From: Sulfurisphaera tokodaii str. 7
GTDB taxonomy: Archaea > Thermoproteota > Thermoprotei_A > Sulfolobales > Sulfolobaceae
Assembly (NCBI RefSeq): GCF_000011205.1
Contig: NC_003106.2
Location: 1,998,001 to 2,062,000, forward strand
Length of the DNA: 64,000 bases
Direction of reading: 5' to 3'
Position numbers and translations under genes: made by a program. The notes under the pieces are model-generated. The model saw nothing but the letters and a program-made list of their open reading frames with translations, was not told the DNA's origin and searched no databases. Position 1 is the stretch's first letter, and the number at the start of each line of letters is the position of its first letter. Shown one piece after another: positions 44,344-54,530 of the stretch.

Positions 44344-45295
44344 TAAACACCTTACTTATTAACGAAATGGATATATCGTATCTATATGAGGTATTGAAAT
44401 GACCTCCTTCATATTCTTCAAATTCATGCTTAACATTATACCTAAGCATTTTCTTGTGTAGTATCCTCATACCAAAGTTTATCCTAAACTCATCTTTATT
44501 ACCTACATCAAGGTAAATCAGCCTTAATTTTTTCAGGTTTTCGCTGTATTTTTCTACTAGTCTTACTGGATCTTTTTCTAGCCATCTTTTCCAAACATCC
44601 TCAATTATTTCTCCAGTATCAAGATCAAATGGCAAAACAATTTCTGTCCCTTCTGGGGAATAAAATGCGGCCATGGCAATAATATTTAATGTATTAAGAT
44701 CATCTTTATCCTTCTTATTTTCCTTACTCCAGTACTTTTCCAACCACTTATTAAGTCCACCTTCTCTCCTTATATGTCTAATAGCATGAGGAAAATAAGG
44801 TAAGTAAACATATTCAAAATAAGAATCTCCAGAATGATTTATTAGGCCGCGTATTATTTCTGGATATTTCATAGCTAAAACTATTGAACCGTAACCACCA
44901 GAAGACTTTCCCATTAATATTACATCCTTCTTTCCATATATATCAAAAAGATATGGGATTAATTCTTTTATAATAAAATCCTCGTACATTCCTACAGCTG
45001 TTGAATTTATGTATTGATTCCCACCTAATTTTGTAAAAAGATCTGGAAGTATAAATATTAAATTCTTGATTTTCCCTTCTTTATGTAATCTATCTAGTTT
45101 TTCATTTATAGATTCTGATAAAGGATCATAATTTAAGAGTGTAATAGAGGAAGAGAAAAATCCACTCAAATAAATTACTATTGGAGCTTGAGTTACATCT
45201 CCAACCTCTATAGAATAGACTTTTCTAACATTGGGATCTTTTAAAGGATTATCTTTTAATATATTACTCTCGATTGCAAAGCTTTTGATTAACAT
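44327..45295 (-). CDS. Alpha/beta hydrolase (esterase)
   Basis: The 322-aa enzyme has the nucleophile elbow [19 protein letters not shown] (G-K-S-S-G; Ser at about residue 132). The strand before it and the [17 protein letters not shown] oxyanion part are typical of esterase-D/S-formylglutathione-hydrolase-like enzymes. A late Asp ([15 protein letters not shown]) and His ([10 protein letters not shown]) complete the triad. It is cytosolic, with the start ATG at 45295. Confidence 0.85.
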   Translation of the reverse strand: MLIKSFAIESNILKDNPLKDPNVRKVYSIEVGDVTQAPIVIYLSGFFSSSITLLNYDPLSESINEKLDRLHKEGKIKNLIFILPDLFTKLGGNQYINSTAVGMYEDFIIKELIPYLFDIYGKKDVILMGKSSGGYGSIVLAMKYPEIIRGLINHSGDSYFEYVYLPYFPHAIRHIRREGGLNKWLEKYWSKENKKDKDDLNTLNIIAMAAFYSPEGTEIVLPFDLDTGEIIEDVWKRWLEKDPVRLVEKYSENLKKLRLIYLDVGNKDEFRINFGMRILHKKMLRYNVKHEFEEYEGGHFNTSYRYDISISLISKVFNGDNS

Positions 45296-45336
45296 CTACA
45301 AAAATAGTTATATTGACAAGGAAATAATTAATTTTT

Positions 45337-46902
45337 GTGAGTGAATTTACTAGTTTAGCTGAAGTACTTGTTATTGCTAGCTTCTTAGGACTTTTGCTTA
45401 GAAGAATAAACGTTTCTCCAGTTATTGCTTATCTTGTATCTGGAATAATAGGAGTAGAATTAGGATTAAATTATAGTAGTTCAATATTTCAGTTTCTAAC
45501 TTTTCTTGCGGTAAATTTGCTTTCATTTGAAATGGGTGTATCTGTTAATTTGGTTGATTTAAAGAAAATATTTAAGAGAGCTTTATTCATAGTTCTAACA
45601 GAATTTCTAGTCGTTACTACAGTAGTTATGCTAATTTCCCTATTCATAAGACTTAATTTCATAAGTACGATCCTTCTCGTAGTAATAGGATTTAACACCA
45701 GTACTTCAATCGCATATAAATTAGCTGAGAAAACACTTGACCAGAATGATTTAAAAATAGTACTCTCAGTTTCATCTTTAGAGGACACAGTAGCTTTTAT
45801 AGTTCTTGGTGTAATTTCATCTAATTCCTTTAACCTTGTAGAAATAATAGTTTCAGCATTTATTTCTATTACTTTAGGATACCTAATATCAAAATTGTTA
45901 ATAAATCCTACCATAAACTTCTCTGAAGACTCAATAATTTTATCTGGTGTAGCTTCCGTATTTCTTTTTAATATCTTAAGTCAGTTACTTAATATACCTT
46001 CTACTTTAGCATCTTTTCTCCTAGGGATAGGAACTTCTTATGCTTCTTCAGATAGTGAAAAAATTGTGAAAAGCATTAAGCCTTTAACAGATTTTACTCT
46101 AATCCTATTCTTCTTTGTTGCAGGAAGTTATATTAAAGTTTCAACTTACTTACTTTATGCTCTACCTATTTCTATAGTTTTAGTACTTACAAAATATATA
46201 GCATTTAGCACTGCATATTGGATGTCTGGCATAGAGTTCATCAGAGCATTTAGAACCGGACTTTTCATGAGCTCTCTTAGTGAATTTGGAATTGTAATTT
46301 CATTAACAGCTTTACAAGAAGGGTTACCGGTATTATCAGTTTATAATATTTCTAGCATTGTAGTAGCAATATCATCTACAATCGCAAGTATAGTAACAAC
46401 TAGGAATAAGGCAATAATTTCTATTCTAAATAAAATTTACTATAAATTAAGTTTAAATAAAGTAGATAATATTGTAAGGAGAGCTTCTTCTCACCAATTA
46501 AAAATTCCAGAAATAGTAATAGTAATGGTGAGGTACATAATTACAAGTGTAACTATAACTTTTTCTGGAGCTTATATAATTTATTTATTATATACAATAA
46601 GTCCTTTCTTGATTTATGTTTCTTACATATTAATCGTAGTAATTCCAGCTATGCTTTTCACTCTCCTTGTAACTACAACAAATAACATTAGAGGGAAGTA
46701 TGGAGAAGCTGAATTTATAGTAGAATTATTCTTTATAATAATTTTTATAATAAATGTCTTCGAATTTGAAATATTTTTCCTAAAGCTAATCTCATTTAAC
46801 ATAATAGTTTTTATACTTTCGATAGTAATAGGTAGCATAATCACTATCTTATCTTTTTCAAGAATTAGGAAACTTCTTGAAGATATTGAGAAATTATTTT
46901 AA
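45337..46902 (+). CDS. Cation/proton antiporter (CPA2/Kef type)
   Basis: The 521-aa membrane protein has about 12 hydrophobic segments. It includes VIAYLVSGIIGVELGLNYSS (N-terminal pair), GFNTSTSIAYKLAEKTL, SSLEDTVAFIVLGVIS (the acid residues of the ion site) and SSLSEFGIVISLTALQEGLP. This is the Na+/H+ (K+/H+) exchanger family. Two further segments at the C-terminus (after about 390) form an extra membrane domain; there is no TrkA/RCK domain. It helps pH and ion balance in an acidophile. The start is GTG. Confidence 0.85.
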   Translation: MSEFTSLAEVLVIASFLGLLLRRINVSPVIAYLVSGIIGVELGLNYSSSIFQFLTFLAVNLLSFEMGVSVNLVDLKKIFKRALFIVLTEFLVVTTVVMLISLFIRLNFISTILLVVIGFNTSTSIAYKLAEKTLDQNDLKIVLSVSSLEDTVAFIVLGVISSNSFNLVEIIVSAFISITLGYLISKLLINPTINFSEDSIILSGVASVFLFNILSQLLNIPSTLASFLLGIGTSYASSDSEKIVKSIKPLTDFTLILFFFVAGSYIKVSTYLLYALPISIVLVLTKYIAFSTAYWMSGIEFIRAFRTGLFMSSLSEFGIVISLTALQEGLPVLSVYNISSIVVAISSTIASIVTTRNKAIISILNKIYYKLSLNKVDNIVRRASSHQLKIPEIVIVMVRYIITSVTITFSGAYIIYLLYTISPFLIYVSYILIVVIPAMLFTLLVTTTNNIRGKYGEAEFIVELFFIIIFIINVFEFEIFFLKLISFNIIVFILSIVIGSIITILSFSRIRKLLEDIEKLF

Positions 46903-47401
46903 AACATTTATCACTAATTTTATTTATTTTAATTATTTCTGGAGGTAAAATATATATACTTCCATCAATGGACGAAATCTCCATTGTTTTTCTTATGAAG
47001 TAGTAATATGAAGTTAGAGCACATATAACTGCATCTATAATATCTTTTTTACTACTAAACTCCCTCCAGTTTAGATTCAGATTCTTAAGGGAAGAAGTAG
47101 GATGAGTCTCTATCACTACTTTATTAACAAACAGTTCCTTTAGGGCTATAGCCTTATTAACTAATTCTCTCATCCATGAAGGAGGTAAAACTTTATAACC
47201 TTTTCTTATCATCTCTTTGTCAACTTCCCTAAATCCGTTAGAAGTAGATAAGGGTGCATCTATTGAAATAACTAAAGCATCCTTACATTCTTCATAAATC
47301 TCTATATTATCCATAAGCTCTTTAACACAAACAATGTTATTTTCTAATATTCCAACAGCTGAAGGTCTTTTAACAGCCAAATCGATACCACAAAATTTCA
47401 A
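46865..47401 (-). CDS. DUF429-like predicted RNase H-fold protein
   Basis: This 178-aa protein begins [20 protein letters not shown], the D-x-A-x3 strand of RNase H-like folds. It has [20 protein letters not shown] (second acidic strand), [16 protein letters not shown] and [20 protein letters not shown] (late Asp). These are the DUF429 signature regions. Activity in vivo is unknown; a nuclease is predicted. Its 3' end overlaps the end of the antiporter gene by 38 bases (convergent). Confidence 0.75.
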   Translation of the reverse strand: MKFCGIDLAVKRPSAVGILENNIVCVKELMDNIEIYEECKDALVISIDAPLSTSNGFREVDKEMIRKGYKVLPPSWMRELVNKAIALKELFVNKVVIETHPTSSLKNLNLNWREFSSKKDIIDAVICALTSYYYFIRKTMEISSIDGSIYILPPEIIKINKISDKCFKIISQYLQEVS

Positions 47402-47424
47402 TATTTCACACCAGAGAAAATATT

Positions 47425-48114
47425 GTGAAACCCCCTATAATATTAATCAACTACAAGGCATATGAAAATTCCTACGGAGAAAAGGGAGTAGAAATATCTA
47501 AAAAAATAGAGAAAGTTAGCAAGGACTACGGGGTACCAATTATTATATCAGTTCCAGCAACAATGATATACAAACTCTCTCAAATTTTGGAAATACCAGT
47601 ATACGCACAACATGTTGATGCATTAAGACATGGAGCGCATACTGGTGCAATATTACCAGAGATGATAAAAGATGCTGGAGCTAAGGGATCATTACTTAAT
47701 CATAGCGAAAGAAAAATTAGATTAGATGAAATACATGAGGCTGTTACAAGGATAAGAGATTTAGGATTAGAGAGTGTTGTTTGTGCTGACTCTTATGAAT
47801 TAGTTCATCCTCTAGCATTACTTAAACCTAACGCTATACTTATAGAACCTCCAGAATTAATCGGAAGTGGAAGAGCAGTATCTAAAGAAAAACCAGAAGT
47901 TATAACAAGAGCAGTTAACGAGATAAAAAAGGTAGAAGGAGTTTACCTAATCGCTGGAGCTGGGATTACAACAGGTGAAGATGTATATAAAGCAATTGAA
48001 TTAGGAGCTGATGGTATTGGTGTTGCTAGTGCAGTAATGAAATCATCAACGCCAGAAAAAATAGTAGAAGATTTCATTATAAACGCTTTAAAAGCTATTG
48101 ATAGAAAGAAATAA
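47425..48114 (+). CDS. tpiA: Triosephosphate isomerase, archaeal type
   Basis: The 229-aa protein has [16 protein letters not shown] (substrate Lys), [13 protein letters not shown] (His-Ser region), [13 protein letters not shown] (catalytic Glu), [19 protein letters not shown] and [17 protein letters not shown] (phosphate loops). It is short, as in archaeal tetrameric Tim (about 225 aa against 250 in bacteria). It interconverts dihydroxyacetone phosphate and glyceraldehyde 3-phosphate. The start is the GTG at 47425. Confidence 0.95.
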   Translation: MKPPIILINYKAYENSYGEKGVEISKKIEKVSKDYGVPIIISVPATMIYKLSQILEIPVYAQHVDALRHGAHTGAILPEMIKDAGAKGSLLNHSERKIRLDEIHEAVTRIRDLGLESVVCADSYELVHPLALLKPNAILIEPPELIGSGRAVSKEKPEVITRAVNEIKKVEGVYLIAGAGITTGEDVYKAIELGADGIGVASAVMKSSTPEKIVEDFIINALKAIDRKK

Positions 48115-48406
48115 AATCAATAACTATATCAAAATAATTCCTATATTTCTCAAAAATTTTAATCAATATTTCTTTTCTATTTACAGATTCAGTATATTGA
48201 ATAAGGTATAAAGATATCGCTATAATTAAATCGCAAAAAGAATAAAATTTTGATAAGAATTCTATTACTGAAATATTTATTTTTATTCTTCGTCTCTCAA
48301 CGTAATAAGGTCTAAAACCTGAGAACAATTCTATTTCTATATTCTTAAGTTCTTCTGGTACATTATAACACAATATCGATAAGTTTAAATACAACAGAAT
48401 TTTCAC
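48095..48406 (-). CDS. Hypothetical helical protein
   Basis: The 103-aa product contains hydrophobic helices ([19 protein letters not shown]) and ends IDFISFYQ. The frame overlaps the upstream gene (48363) by 44 bases and the end of tpiA by 20, so the true start may be further in. I do not recognise it; the pairing with the next gene on the same strand suggests a unit of two unknowns. Confidence 0.4.
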   Translation of the reverse strand: MKILLYLNLSILCYNVPEELKNIEIELFSGFRPYYVERRRIKINISVIEFLSKFYSFCDLIIAISLYLIQYTESVNRKEILIKIFEKYRNYFDIVIDFISFYQ

Positions 48407-48695
48407 CGAAATATTTTCTTATAATCTCCTTTATCTTATCTATGTTTTTTACAAAAGCGTAAAGTATAGCTATTAGAAGATAAGAAGAAATAATTTCATA
48501 CTCTCCACCACTTTGAACAGAAAAACTCTCGAACTTAACTGAATTTATCTTAACTGTTTTATCCTCTACGAGGGAAATGACATTATAGGGTAAGTCTGTT
48601 ATAATAACGTTAACATTCTCATTTGATATACCTTCCTTAAGCAATATCTCATTAGCTATTTTAATTATACAATCTAAATCTTTACAGTTTATCAT
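48363..48695 (-). CDS. Hypothetical protein
   Basis: The 110-aa product (MINCKDLDCIIKIANEILLK then ENVNVIITDLPYNVISLVED) is alpha/beta-like. Its size and layout, with the next gene overlapping by 44 bases, suggest co-transcription. No motif is recognised. The downstream intergenic region (48,696-48,942) shows no gene. Confidence 0.45.
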   Translation of the reverse strand: MINCKDLDCIIKIANEILLKEGISNENVNVIITDLPYNVISLVEDKTVKINSVKFESFSVQSGGEYEIISSYLLIAILYAFVKNIDKIKEIIRKYFGENSVVFKLIDIVL

Positions 48696-48942
48696 CAGGT
48701 GAACAACCCATCATCACTTTTTCAGTTAAGGTTGGTTTCCTCATTAATTACATTATTCTTATTAATCATTTTTAAGTGTTTACTTGAGATTAAACTTCTC
48801 GATAATTAAGTTAAGAGTAATTATCTTCAAATAGAATCTGAAAAAAGAGGTACCAATAAAAAAGATTTTTGACATAAAACTTTAAGGATTAAATGAGCTT
48901 TAACCAAAAAATTTAGAAATTATTGAAAATAACGACAAAACA

Positions 48943-49749
48943 TTACAATCCTTCTCTCTTAAAACTAAAGTAGATAAACAATCTTGTAATTGCTACTAGA
49001 ATTAGAGAGAAGAGAATTAATGTTGAAGCTTCAGTTACTGATGCATTAAAGTACGTTAAAAATGTATTATAGACACATACTGAGGCTACTGGAACACCAT
49101 TAAATATCCACCCAGAAACATAAGGTGCAACAATGACGACTGAACCAAACTCACTTATAGCTCTAGCCATTGAAGTTAAACCAGCGGATATTATACCTCT
49201 TACTGAGGATGGTAAAATCACTCTAAAATAAGTTCTTAATTCTGAGGCTCCCAGACTTAATGCATAATATTCATAGCTTCTTGGAAGAGCTTCATAAAAG
49301 TTCTGCATTGCCCTTACATAAATAGGTGAAGAAACTATCATTAAAGCAAGTATTAAACCTAAATATGTAAAGAAGAAATTTATTCCATGAGTTTCTAGAA
49401 ATCTTCCTAGAGGATTTAATGGACTATCTATAAAAAGTAAAGCTATGCCAACTACTGGATGAGGAACTGAAGCGGGAATGTCAACAATAGCCTCAATAAT
49501 TGGATTTCTATGCCTAGCTAAGTAATAAGCTAAAGGAGTAAATAGAATTATGATTAACATAATGCTAATGGAGGAGGCAAAAAACGTTAACTCTATTGAT
49601 CTTATTATAGCATTTCCAAAGGCATATTTCATAGAAAAATAAGGACCATAACCGTAATAAAGAACTGCAAGAATTGGGAAAATGAGGAGAAAAGCTAGAA
49701 AAAATACTAATGCCTTAAAAAGGTTAAACTGCACTGAAGTTCCCGCCAT
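48943..49749 (-). CDS. ABC transporter permease (tungstate/molybdate type)
   Basis: The ATG at 49749 gives a 268-aa protein with five to six membrane segments and the EAA loop, NFYEALPRSYEYYALSLGA then LRTYFRVILPSSVRGI. This is the ModB/WtpB/CysU-type permease family. The start overlaps the end of the binding-protein gene by 26 bases. With the ATPase encoded divergently at 50969 it completes an importer for an oxyanion. Molybdopterin genes downstream (56.3-58.6 kb) favour tungstate or molybdate, but sulfate is possible. Confidence 0.8.
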   Translation of the reverse strand: MAGTSVQFNLFKALVFFLAFLLIFPILAVLYYGYGPYFSMKYAFGNAIIRSIELTFFASSISIMLIIILFTPLAYYLARHRNPIIEAIVDIPASVPHPVVGIALLFIDSPLNPLGRFLETHGINFFFTYLGLILALMIVSSPIYVRAMQNFYEALPRSYEYYALSLGASELRTYFRVILPSSVRGIISAGLTSMARAISEFGSVVIVAPYVSGWIFNGVPVASVCVYNTFLTYFNASVTEASTLILFSLILVAITRLFIYFSFKREGL

Positions 49750-50854
49750 ACTGTAATACACCTTGATTTAACAGATTAAGAATTTGTGATGGAACGTCGC
49801 TCTTGTTTTGATAGAATAGTAATGGGTGAGTTATTGGTGTTACCCCAAACATTGATAGTTCTTGAACGTGATCAACTATGAATTCGACAAACTCTATAGC
49901 TCCTTGTTCATTTGAGGCATTTACTGGAATAGTTATGTATAGATAAACAGGATTTCCATATATCTTCAATGTTTGACCATTAACTGTTATTTTGTAGAAG
50001 AAGAAGCTATCCCAGCTGGTCTCATTAGGATAATAACCAAAGCTTAACCATGGAGGAAGTTTTAAATATTCTAGATGTTGTGAGATCGCATAAGATACAT
50101 AAGAAAACGTAAAGTCTAGTTTACCAGTTGCTAGATCTGGAACAAAGTCCGCCGTAGTAGGCGCTGATACAACATTTGGATTGTGGTTAACTAAGTTAAT
50201 GAAGTAATCAAAACTATGATTAGCATAAAGATAACCAGCCATCTTTAAAATTAAATAGGCATATAAACCTTCTGGATCACTACTTGGGTTTGAAATACCT
50301 AAACTAAACTTTGTTGTTAATAAATAGAAGAAGTTATACCAGTACTGACTTTCATTAGTTTTCATAGCCATCGTATAGTTTGAGTATAACTGATTCCAAT
50401 AAGGACTTTGAGTGGTATAGTTACTGTAGATTATAGCCATTTGATCAGAGATAAAAGCTATAGCCCAGCCTGGGTCTCTGTTACCTTCTAATTCAACAGC
50501 TTGAATATAAGCTACTGGTACAAAAACACTAACAGGTTGTCCTTTTGCAATCTGAGCAGCTAATCCAAATGACCCTCCTGGTACTACGTCTACTGTAATT
50601 CCAGTTTGTTGCTCAAACTGCTTAGCTAAATAGTCAAATATAGCCTTATAGGCACCAGCAACATACACAATAACTGGACCGCTTGATGATGGAGAAACAG
50701 AAGATGATGTTGTTGGTGTGGTAGTACTTGTAACTGAAGATGATGATGGATGACGAGTTAGCAACAGTACACCAACAACTGCTACTATTGCTATTATAAT
50801 TATTGCTATGATTACATAAGAAGAGATTGCCTTATACACTTTGTGCCTAGACAT
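49724..50854 (-). CDS. Periplasmic-type substrate-binding protein (tungstate/molybdate)
   Basis: The 376-aa protein has an N-terminal membrane anchor (YVIIAIIIIAIVAVVGVLLL) and a Ser/Thr-rich linker of about 30 residues, usual for archaeal surface binding proteins. The binding domain has VYVAGAYKAIFDYLAKQFEQ and GGSFGLAAQIAKGQPVSVFV, like ModA/WtpA. Thus it is outside the membrane, capturing an oxyanion. It precedes and overlaps the permease gene. It faces the ATPase gene with a 114-base divergent promoter region. Confidence 0.8.
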   Translation of the reverse strand: MSRHKVYKAISSYVIIAIIIIAIVAVVGVLLLTRHPSSSSVTSTTTPTTSSSVSPSSSGPVIVYVAGAYKAIFDYLAKQFEQQTGITVDVVPGGSFGLAAQIAKGQPVSVFVPVAYIQAVELEGNRDPGWAIAFISDQMAIIYSNYTTQSPYWNQLYSNYTMAMKTNESQYWYNFFYLLTTKFSLGISNPSSDPEGLYAYLILKMAGYLYANHSFDYFINLVNHNPNVVSAPTTADFVPDLATGKLDFTFSYVSYAISQHLEYLKLPPWLSFGYYPNETSWDSFFFYKITVNGQTLKIYGNPVYLYITIPVNASNEQGAIEFVEFIVDHVQELSMFGVTPITHPLLFYQNKSDVPSQILNLLNQGVLQYGGNFSAV

Positions 50855-50968
50855 TTGTATTTAATTAGAAATATTCCTATATTTAAATATTTTCACCAGT
50901 CCCTATATTAGAAGATTATATTTATATAGTCAAAATTTTTAAAACTTTTAGATAATTAATAGTAATTA
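50855..50968. promoter_or_regulatory. Divergent promoter region of the ABC transporter
   Basis: A 114-base AT-rich interval separates the divergent binding-protein gene (minus) and ATPase gene (plus). A TATA-like TTTATATA occurs at about 50,931-50,938, about 30 bases before the start of the ATPase gene. No clear operator is visible. Confidence 0.45.
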
Positions 50969-51580
50969 ATGCTTGAGGCTGAAGTGGAAAAACGTTATTC
51001 TAGTTTTGTTCTCAGCATACAGTTTAAGGATAAAGGTATAATTTCGATTATAGGAAAAAATGGAAGTGGAAAGACTACATTTCTTAAAATTTTATCCGGA
51101 ATAATACAACCAGATAAAGGATATGTAAAACTTGACGGTAGAGATATTACTAATTTACCTATAAACAAAAGAAATATTATCCTAATAAACCAAGAAACAT
51201 ATATACCTAATTTTAATGTTAAGAAACATCTCATTTGGGGGGCAAAGATTAGAAAAATAAAAGTTGATGAAAAAGAGATTATCGAAATTGCTAAGATGTT
51301 AGACGTACCAATTAATGAAAATAAAAAAGTAGGACAATTGAGTCTTGGTAATAAAGAAAAGGTTTCTCTTGCAACTGCTATTATAGCTAGGCCTAGGGTT
51401 ATATTGGTAGACGAAGGCTTTAGTAATATAAATAATAAGAGAAATTTCATAGAGAATTATATTAATTTAGCTAGAATGTATAGGATAGATATAATATATG
51501 TTACACAAGATATTGAAGACACTAAGTTAGCTGAGAAAACCTATATGATGGAAAATGGAAGCTTAAAATTGATTCATTAG
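50969..51580 (+). CDS. ABC transporter ATPase, short
   Basis: The 203-aa protein has Walker A IIGKNGSGKTTFLKI (residues about 30-45), Q-loop LINQETY, signature QLSLGNKEKVSLA (LSLGN in place of LSGGQ) and Walker B VILVDEGFSNINNK, where DEGF keeps the catalytic Glu. It is shorter than WtpC/ModC (about 250-350) because it lacks a TOBE regulatory domain. It is the likely energy module of the divergent permease and binding protein. Confidence 0.85.
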   Translation: MLEAEVEKRYSSFVLSIQFKDKGIISIIGKNGSGKTTFLKILSGIIQPDKGYVKLDGRDITNLPINKRNIILINQETYIPNFNVKKHLIWGAKIRKIKVDEKEIIEIAKMLDVPINENKKVGQLSLGNKEKVSLATAIIARPRVILVDEGFSNINNKRNFIENYINLARMYRIDIIYVTQDIEDTKLAEKTYMMENGSLKLIH

Positions 51581-52780
51581 TCACGTAACTTCTAAAACGT
51601 AAACGTTATTGACATTTGTAAATGTATATCCTGTTTTAATAACTCTTCCAACTTTTTCTAAAGCTTCATAAGAGGAATGAGAATAGATATAATACTCAAT
51701 ATTATCAACTATTGTATTTTCATCAACAATACAACCAGCATACTCGCTGTTTCCATCTATCCCATCAGTAGCTATAGCATAGAGTTTAAACCTGTGATTA
51801 GAATTTCTTTTAACCCATTTTAAGAAACCTAAACAAACTTCACCATTTCTTCCTCCTTTACCCGCTTTACCTTCAATTTTTACATCAGGTTCTCCTCCAG
51901 CTAAAAGGGTGTAGGGAGGTTTCAAGCCTAGGTTACTAAAAGAAGTATTTACAATTCCAGCTAAATTCTGGCCAAAAGAATATGCATCACCTCTTATCTC
52001 ACTAGATAAAATAATAGGATTTTGGACAATATCCCTTAATTTTCTTAAGACAATATTTATATCAAGAATTAAAAAATTGAATGAATTATGAACTTCCTTC
52101 TTTGTCTCAATAAGATATTTGGAATATTCTCCTAAACCTACTTTATTTAAAATAAGTTTAGCGTCATCTACGGTACTGCTATCTGGCAAAGTTGGACCAC
52201 TACCTACGGCACTTAAATCCCCTCCCGGAACATCACTGACTATTAAAGTTAAAATAGGGGCCTTGGAGAACTCAGTTAATTTTCCGCCCTTAATTAGGGA
52301 TAAGTGTTTTCTTACGATATTTATTTCATTAACACTTAGTCCAGATTTAACTAGTTTCTCATTAATATCTCTTAATATCTCATAAGGTACATTAGAATAT
52401 TCCATTAATGCTGAAGCTCCACCAGAAAGAAGAAAAATTAGTAAGTCATAATCTTCATTTTTTAGGAACTTGATAACTTCCGTTCCTGCCTTAAAACTTA
52501 ATTCAGAGATATCTGGATGAGTAGATTCAATTACTTCAACCTTCGGAAGAGAAATATAAGAGCCTTTTGGAAGTATAACTAAACCTTTAACATCTTTAAG
52601 CTTATCGATAAAAAATTTAGCCATTTTATATGAAGCTTTTCCAACAGCAATAATTGCCGGTTTAGTATAAGGAAAATGATTGCCATCAACTATTATTTCA
52701 TTCTTCTTGATTACTACTCTTTCATCTAAGGCTATATAAGGGTCTGAAAATGTTAATATTTTCTCTATTATTTTATCCAT
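51581..52780 (-). CDS. Glycerate 2-kinase (MOFRL family)
   Basis: The ATG at 52780 gives 399 aa. Motifs are LLSGGASALMEYSNVPYE (about 110), GSGPTLPDSSTVDD (about 200), AGGEPDVKIEGKAGKGGRNG (about 300) and ATDGIDGNSEYAGCIVD, the signature of MOFRL glycerate kinases. It phosphorylates glycerate to 2-phosphoglycerate, as in the non-phosphorylative/semi-phosphorylative Entner-Doudoroff route of Sulfolobales. The start at 52780 follows the previous gene's stop directly. The longer frame from 52813 overlaps that gene and is not preferred. Confidence 0.9.
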   Translation of the reverse strand: MDKIIEKILTFSDPYIALDERVVIKKNEIIVDGNHFPYTKPAIIAVGKASYKMAKFFIDKLKDVKGLVILPKGSYISLPKVEVIESTHPDISELSFKAGTEVIKFLKNEDYDLLIFLLSGGASALMEYSNVPYEILRDINEKLVKSGLSVNEINIVRKHLSLIKGGKLTEFSKAPILTLIVSDVPGGDLSAVGSGPTLPDSSTVDDAKLILNKVGLGEYSKYLIETKKEVHNSFNFLILDINIVLRKLRDIVQNPIILSSEIRGDAYSFGQNLAGIVNTSFSNLGLKPPYTLLAGGEPDVKIEGKAGKGGRNGEVCLGFLKWVKRNSNHRFKLYAIATDGIDGNSEYAGCIVDENTIVDNIEYYIYSHSSYEALEKVGRVIKTGYTFTNVNNVYVLEVT

Positions 52781-52781
52781 G

Positions 52782-53117
52782 TTATTTAGTCTCCTTATAT
52801 AGTTCTGACGCAATTTTTTTACCTTTTTTTGTTAGATCATAATATATTCCCTTAGGCTTGTGATCCAATTCCTTGGCCTTAACTTTTAGCCATGGCTTGA
52901 CTGAAGATGTAACACTTCTTTTTAAAGCACCTTGAAATCTTTGCAACAGACCCTCTTCTTCTAATTTCTTGCAAGCTTTTTCAATTTCGTCTTCACTATA
53001 TTTAGGTGCCCAACCACTTTCACCTAACAACCTCCTAGCCATATACCATGGATTATCTGGACCGTATTTGTAAATATGAATAAGGATTTTTTTCTCCAAA
53101 TCTGAAAGTTCACTCAC
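52782..53117 (-). CDS. Winged-helix DNA-binding protein
   Basis: The 111-aa protein ([20 protein letters not shown], then [20 protein letters not shown]) has a winged-helix fold with helices 1-3 and a wing ([20 protein letters not shown]). It resembles archaeal DUF2250-like or PadR-like regulators. It lies between the DtxR-type regulator and the glycerate kinase gene, with an 8-base overlap with the former and a 1-base gap to the latter, so all three form one operon. Confidence 0.75.
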   Translation of the reverse strand: MSELSDLEKKILIHIYKYGPDNPWYMARRLLGESGWAPKYSEDEIEKACKKLEEEGLLQRFQGALKRSVTSSVKPWLKVKAKELDHKPKGIYYDLTKKGKKIASELYKETK

Positions 53118-53745
53118 TGACTAACACCTCTTCAGCCAGTGCTTTAGGAATAGATTCTTTTTTATTATCAATTTCAATTACAAAATCATTCTCATTCTTT
53201 TTAATTAATTTTATCTCGACCCCGGGTTTAATATTTAGCTCATCGGCCATAGATAAAATCCATTCTTCTTCTCTTATAATCATTATAACTTTATATTTTT
53301 TATTACATTCTGCTTCAGACAATTTTATTCCATTTACTTTAACTTCTCTTCCCGGAATAGGATGACCATGAGGACAAGTTAAAGGTTTACCAAGAAGTTC
53401 ATCAATTTTATCTACCACATCTTCTGGCCAGATATGCTCAAGTCTATGAGCAAGCTGATGAGCCCTAATCCAATCAAGCCCTATTATATCAGTTAGCAAT
53501 CTTTCAGAAAGTCTATGGGCCCTAATTAGCTTCTCAGCAATCTTTTTACCTTCAGCTGTTAATTTAATTTTCTTATTATCTCTTTCAATTAATCCAATTT
53601 TCTCTAATTTTTCAAGAGCTTTACTAACTGTGCCGGGTGATACATTAAAAGCAAGAATAAGATCAGAAACCCTGGCATATCCTTTAAGTAACTCAATTTC
53701 ATAAATCTCTTTTAAGTAATTTTCTAATGGTTCAGATAGTTCCAT
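53110..53745 (-). CDS. DtxR/MntR-type metal-dependent regulator
   Basis: The 211-aa protein has a winged helix ([40 protein letters not shown]), then a dimerisation domain with [40 protein letters not shown] and [14 protein letters not shown]. The helix residues E, H and C used by iron or manganese repressors are recognisable. A C-terminal SH3-like/FeoA domain follows. It responds to Fe2+ or Mn2+ and controls metal uptake. Confidence 0.9.
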   Translation of the reverse strand: MELSEPLENYLKEIYEIELLKGYARVSDLILAFNVSPGTVSKALEKLEKIGLIERDNKKIKLTAEGKKIAEKLIRAHRLSERLLTDIIGLDWIRAHQLAHRLEHIWPEDVVDKIDELLGKPLTCPHGHPIPGREVKVNGIKLSEAECNKKYKVIMIIREEEWILSMADELNIKPGVEIKLIKKNENDFVIEIDNKKESIPKALAEEVLVSE

Positions 53746-53753
53746 ACAAAAAA

Positions 53754-54005
53754 TTACTTAACGATAATTTTAGTTTTTACTGTTTGAATAAGCCTGGGTG
53801 TTTCTCCTTCTTCTTTTACAAATACATTTACATTAGCTTGAAATTTACCTTCATAACCATGAGTTTTAAGATATTCTCTAACTCTATCAAGGGCCTCATC
53901 AATAGCTGATGAAATATGCTCATGCATTTTAGAAGCAATTTGTGGAACATCTAGATCTAATTCAGTTATCGCATAATATTTTTTTATTTCTTCCGAAGCT
54001 CTCAT
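53754..54005 (-). CDS. Small conserved archaeal protein (DUF3194-like)
   Basis: The 83-aa protein starts [20 protein letters not shown] and contains [20 protein letters not shown] with [20 protein letters not shown] at the end, a pattern I associate with archaeal DUF3194. No function is known. It lies 8 bases upstream of the DtxR gene and probably begins this operon. Confidence 0.6.
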   Translation of the reverse strand: MRASEEIKKYYAITELDLDVPQIASKMHEHISSAIDEALDRVREYLKTHGYEGKFQANVNVFVKEEGETPRLIQTVKTKIIVK

Positions 54006-54104
54006 GTGTATCTAAAATAAAACTTCTTTTCATCAAATTAAAATTTAAGGTTTTAATTTCGAACTAGAAAAGCTTAATATAAATGGAATAATATCATATC
54101 ATAT

Positions 54105-54530
54105 ATGTACAAAGTTATTTTTAAGGTTAGTAGTAATGGTTCTTTTACTAACTCCCTTAAGGAATTGAGAAAGGCTGGTTTTATTCCAATATACTTTAGA
54201 AGAGATAATGGGGTTGAGGAATATACTACTCTTTACAATTCTAATGATATTAATGAAGTTAAAGAAGCAATTATTGATTTTGCCTATTTAATCTCTAAGC
54301 AAGGTAAGAATGGAGGATATGATTTTGCTAAGATATATAAGGTTGAGGATAAGTATATTGGAAAGCTAGCCGGAGGAGGTTTAGGAGCTCTATTAGGTTA
54401 TCAGTTTGGAGGTATTGCTGGACTTATATTAGGAACATTAGGAGGAATATTTTTAGGTGAGTTATTCGATATATCATATGGTCAAACTTTAGTGGGGTTA
54501 ATAAATTGGCCAATCCAATTAACCAGTTAA
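54105..54530 (+). CDS. Glycine-zipper protein
   Basis: The 141-aa protein has an N-terminal alpha/beta domain (MYKVIFKVSSNGSFTNSLKE, a ferredoxin-like strand-helix start) and a C-terminal glycine-zipper hairpin GKLAGGGLGALLGYQFGGIA, then GLILGTLGGIFLGELFD. It has the same design as the protein at 13496 but little identity. It likely inserts into or contacts the membrane as an oligomer. The next gene (four membrane segments) overlaps it by 25 bases. Confidence 0.65.
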   Translation: MYKVIFKVSSNGSFTNSLKELRKAGFIPIYFRRDNGVEEYTTLYNSNDINEVKEAIIDFAYLISKQGKNGGYDFAKIYKVEDKYIGKLAGGGLGALLGYQFGGIAGLILGTLGGIFLGELFDISYGQTLVGLINWPIQLTS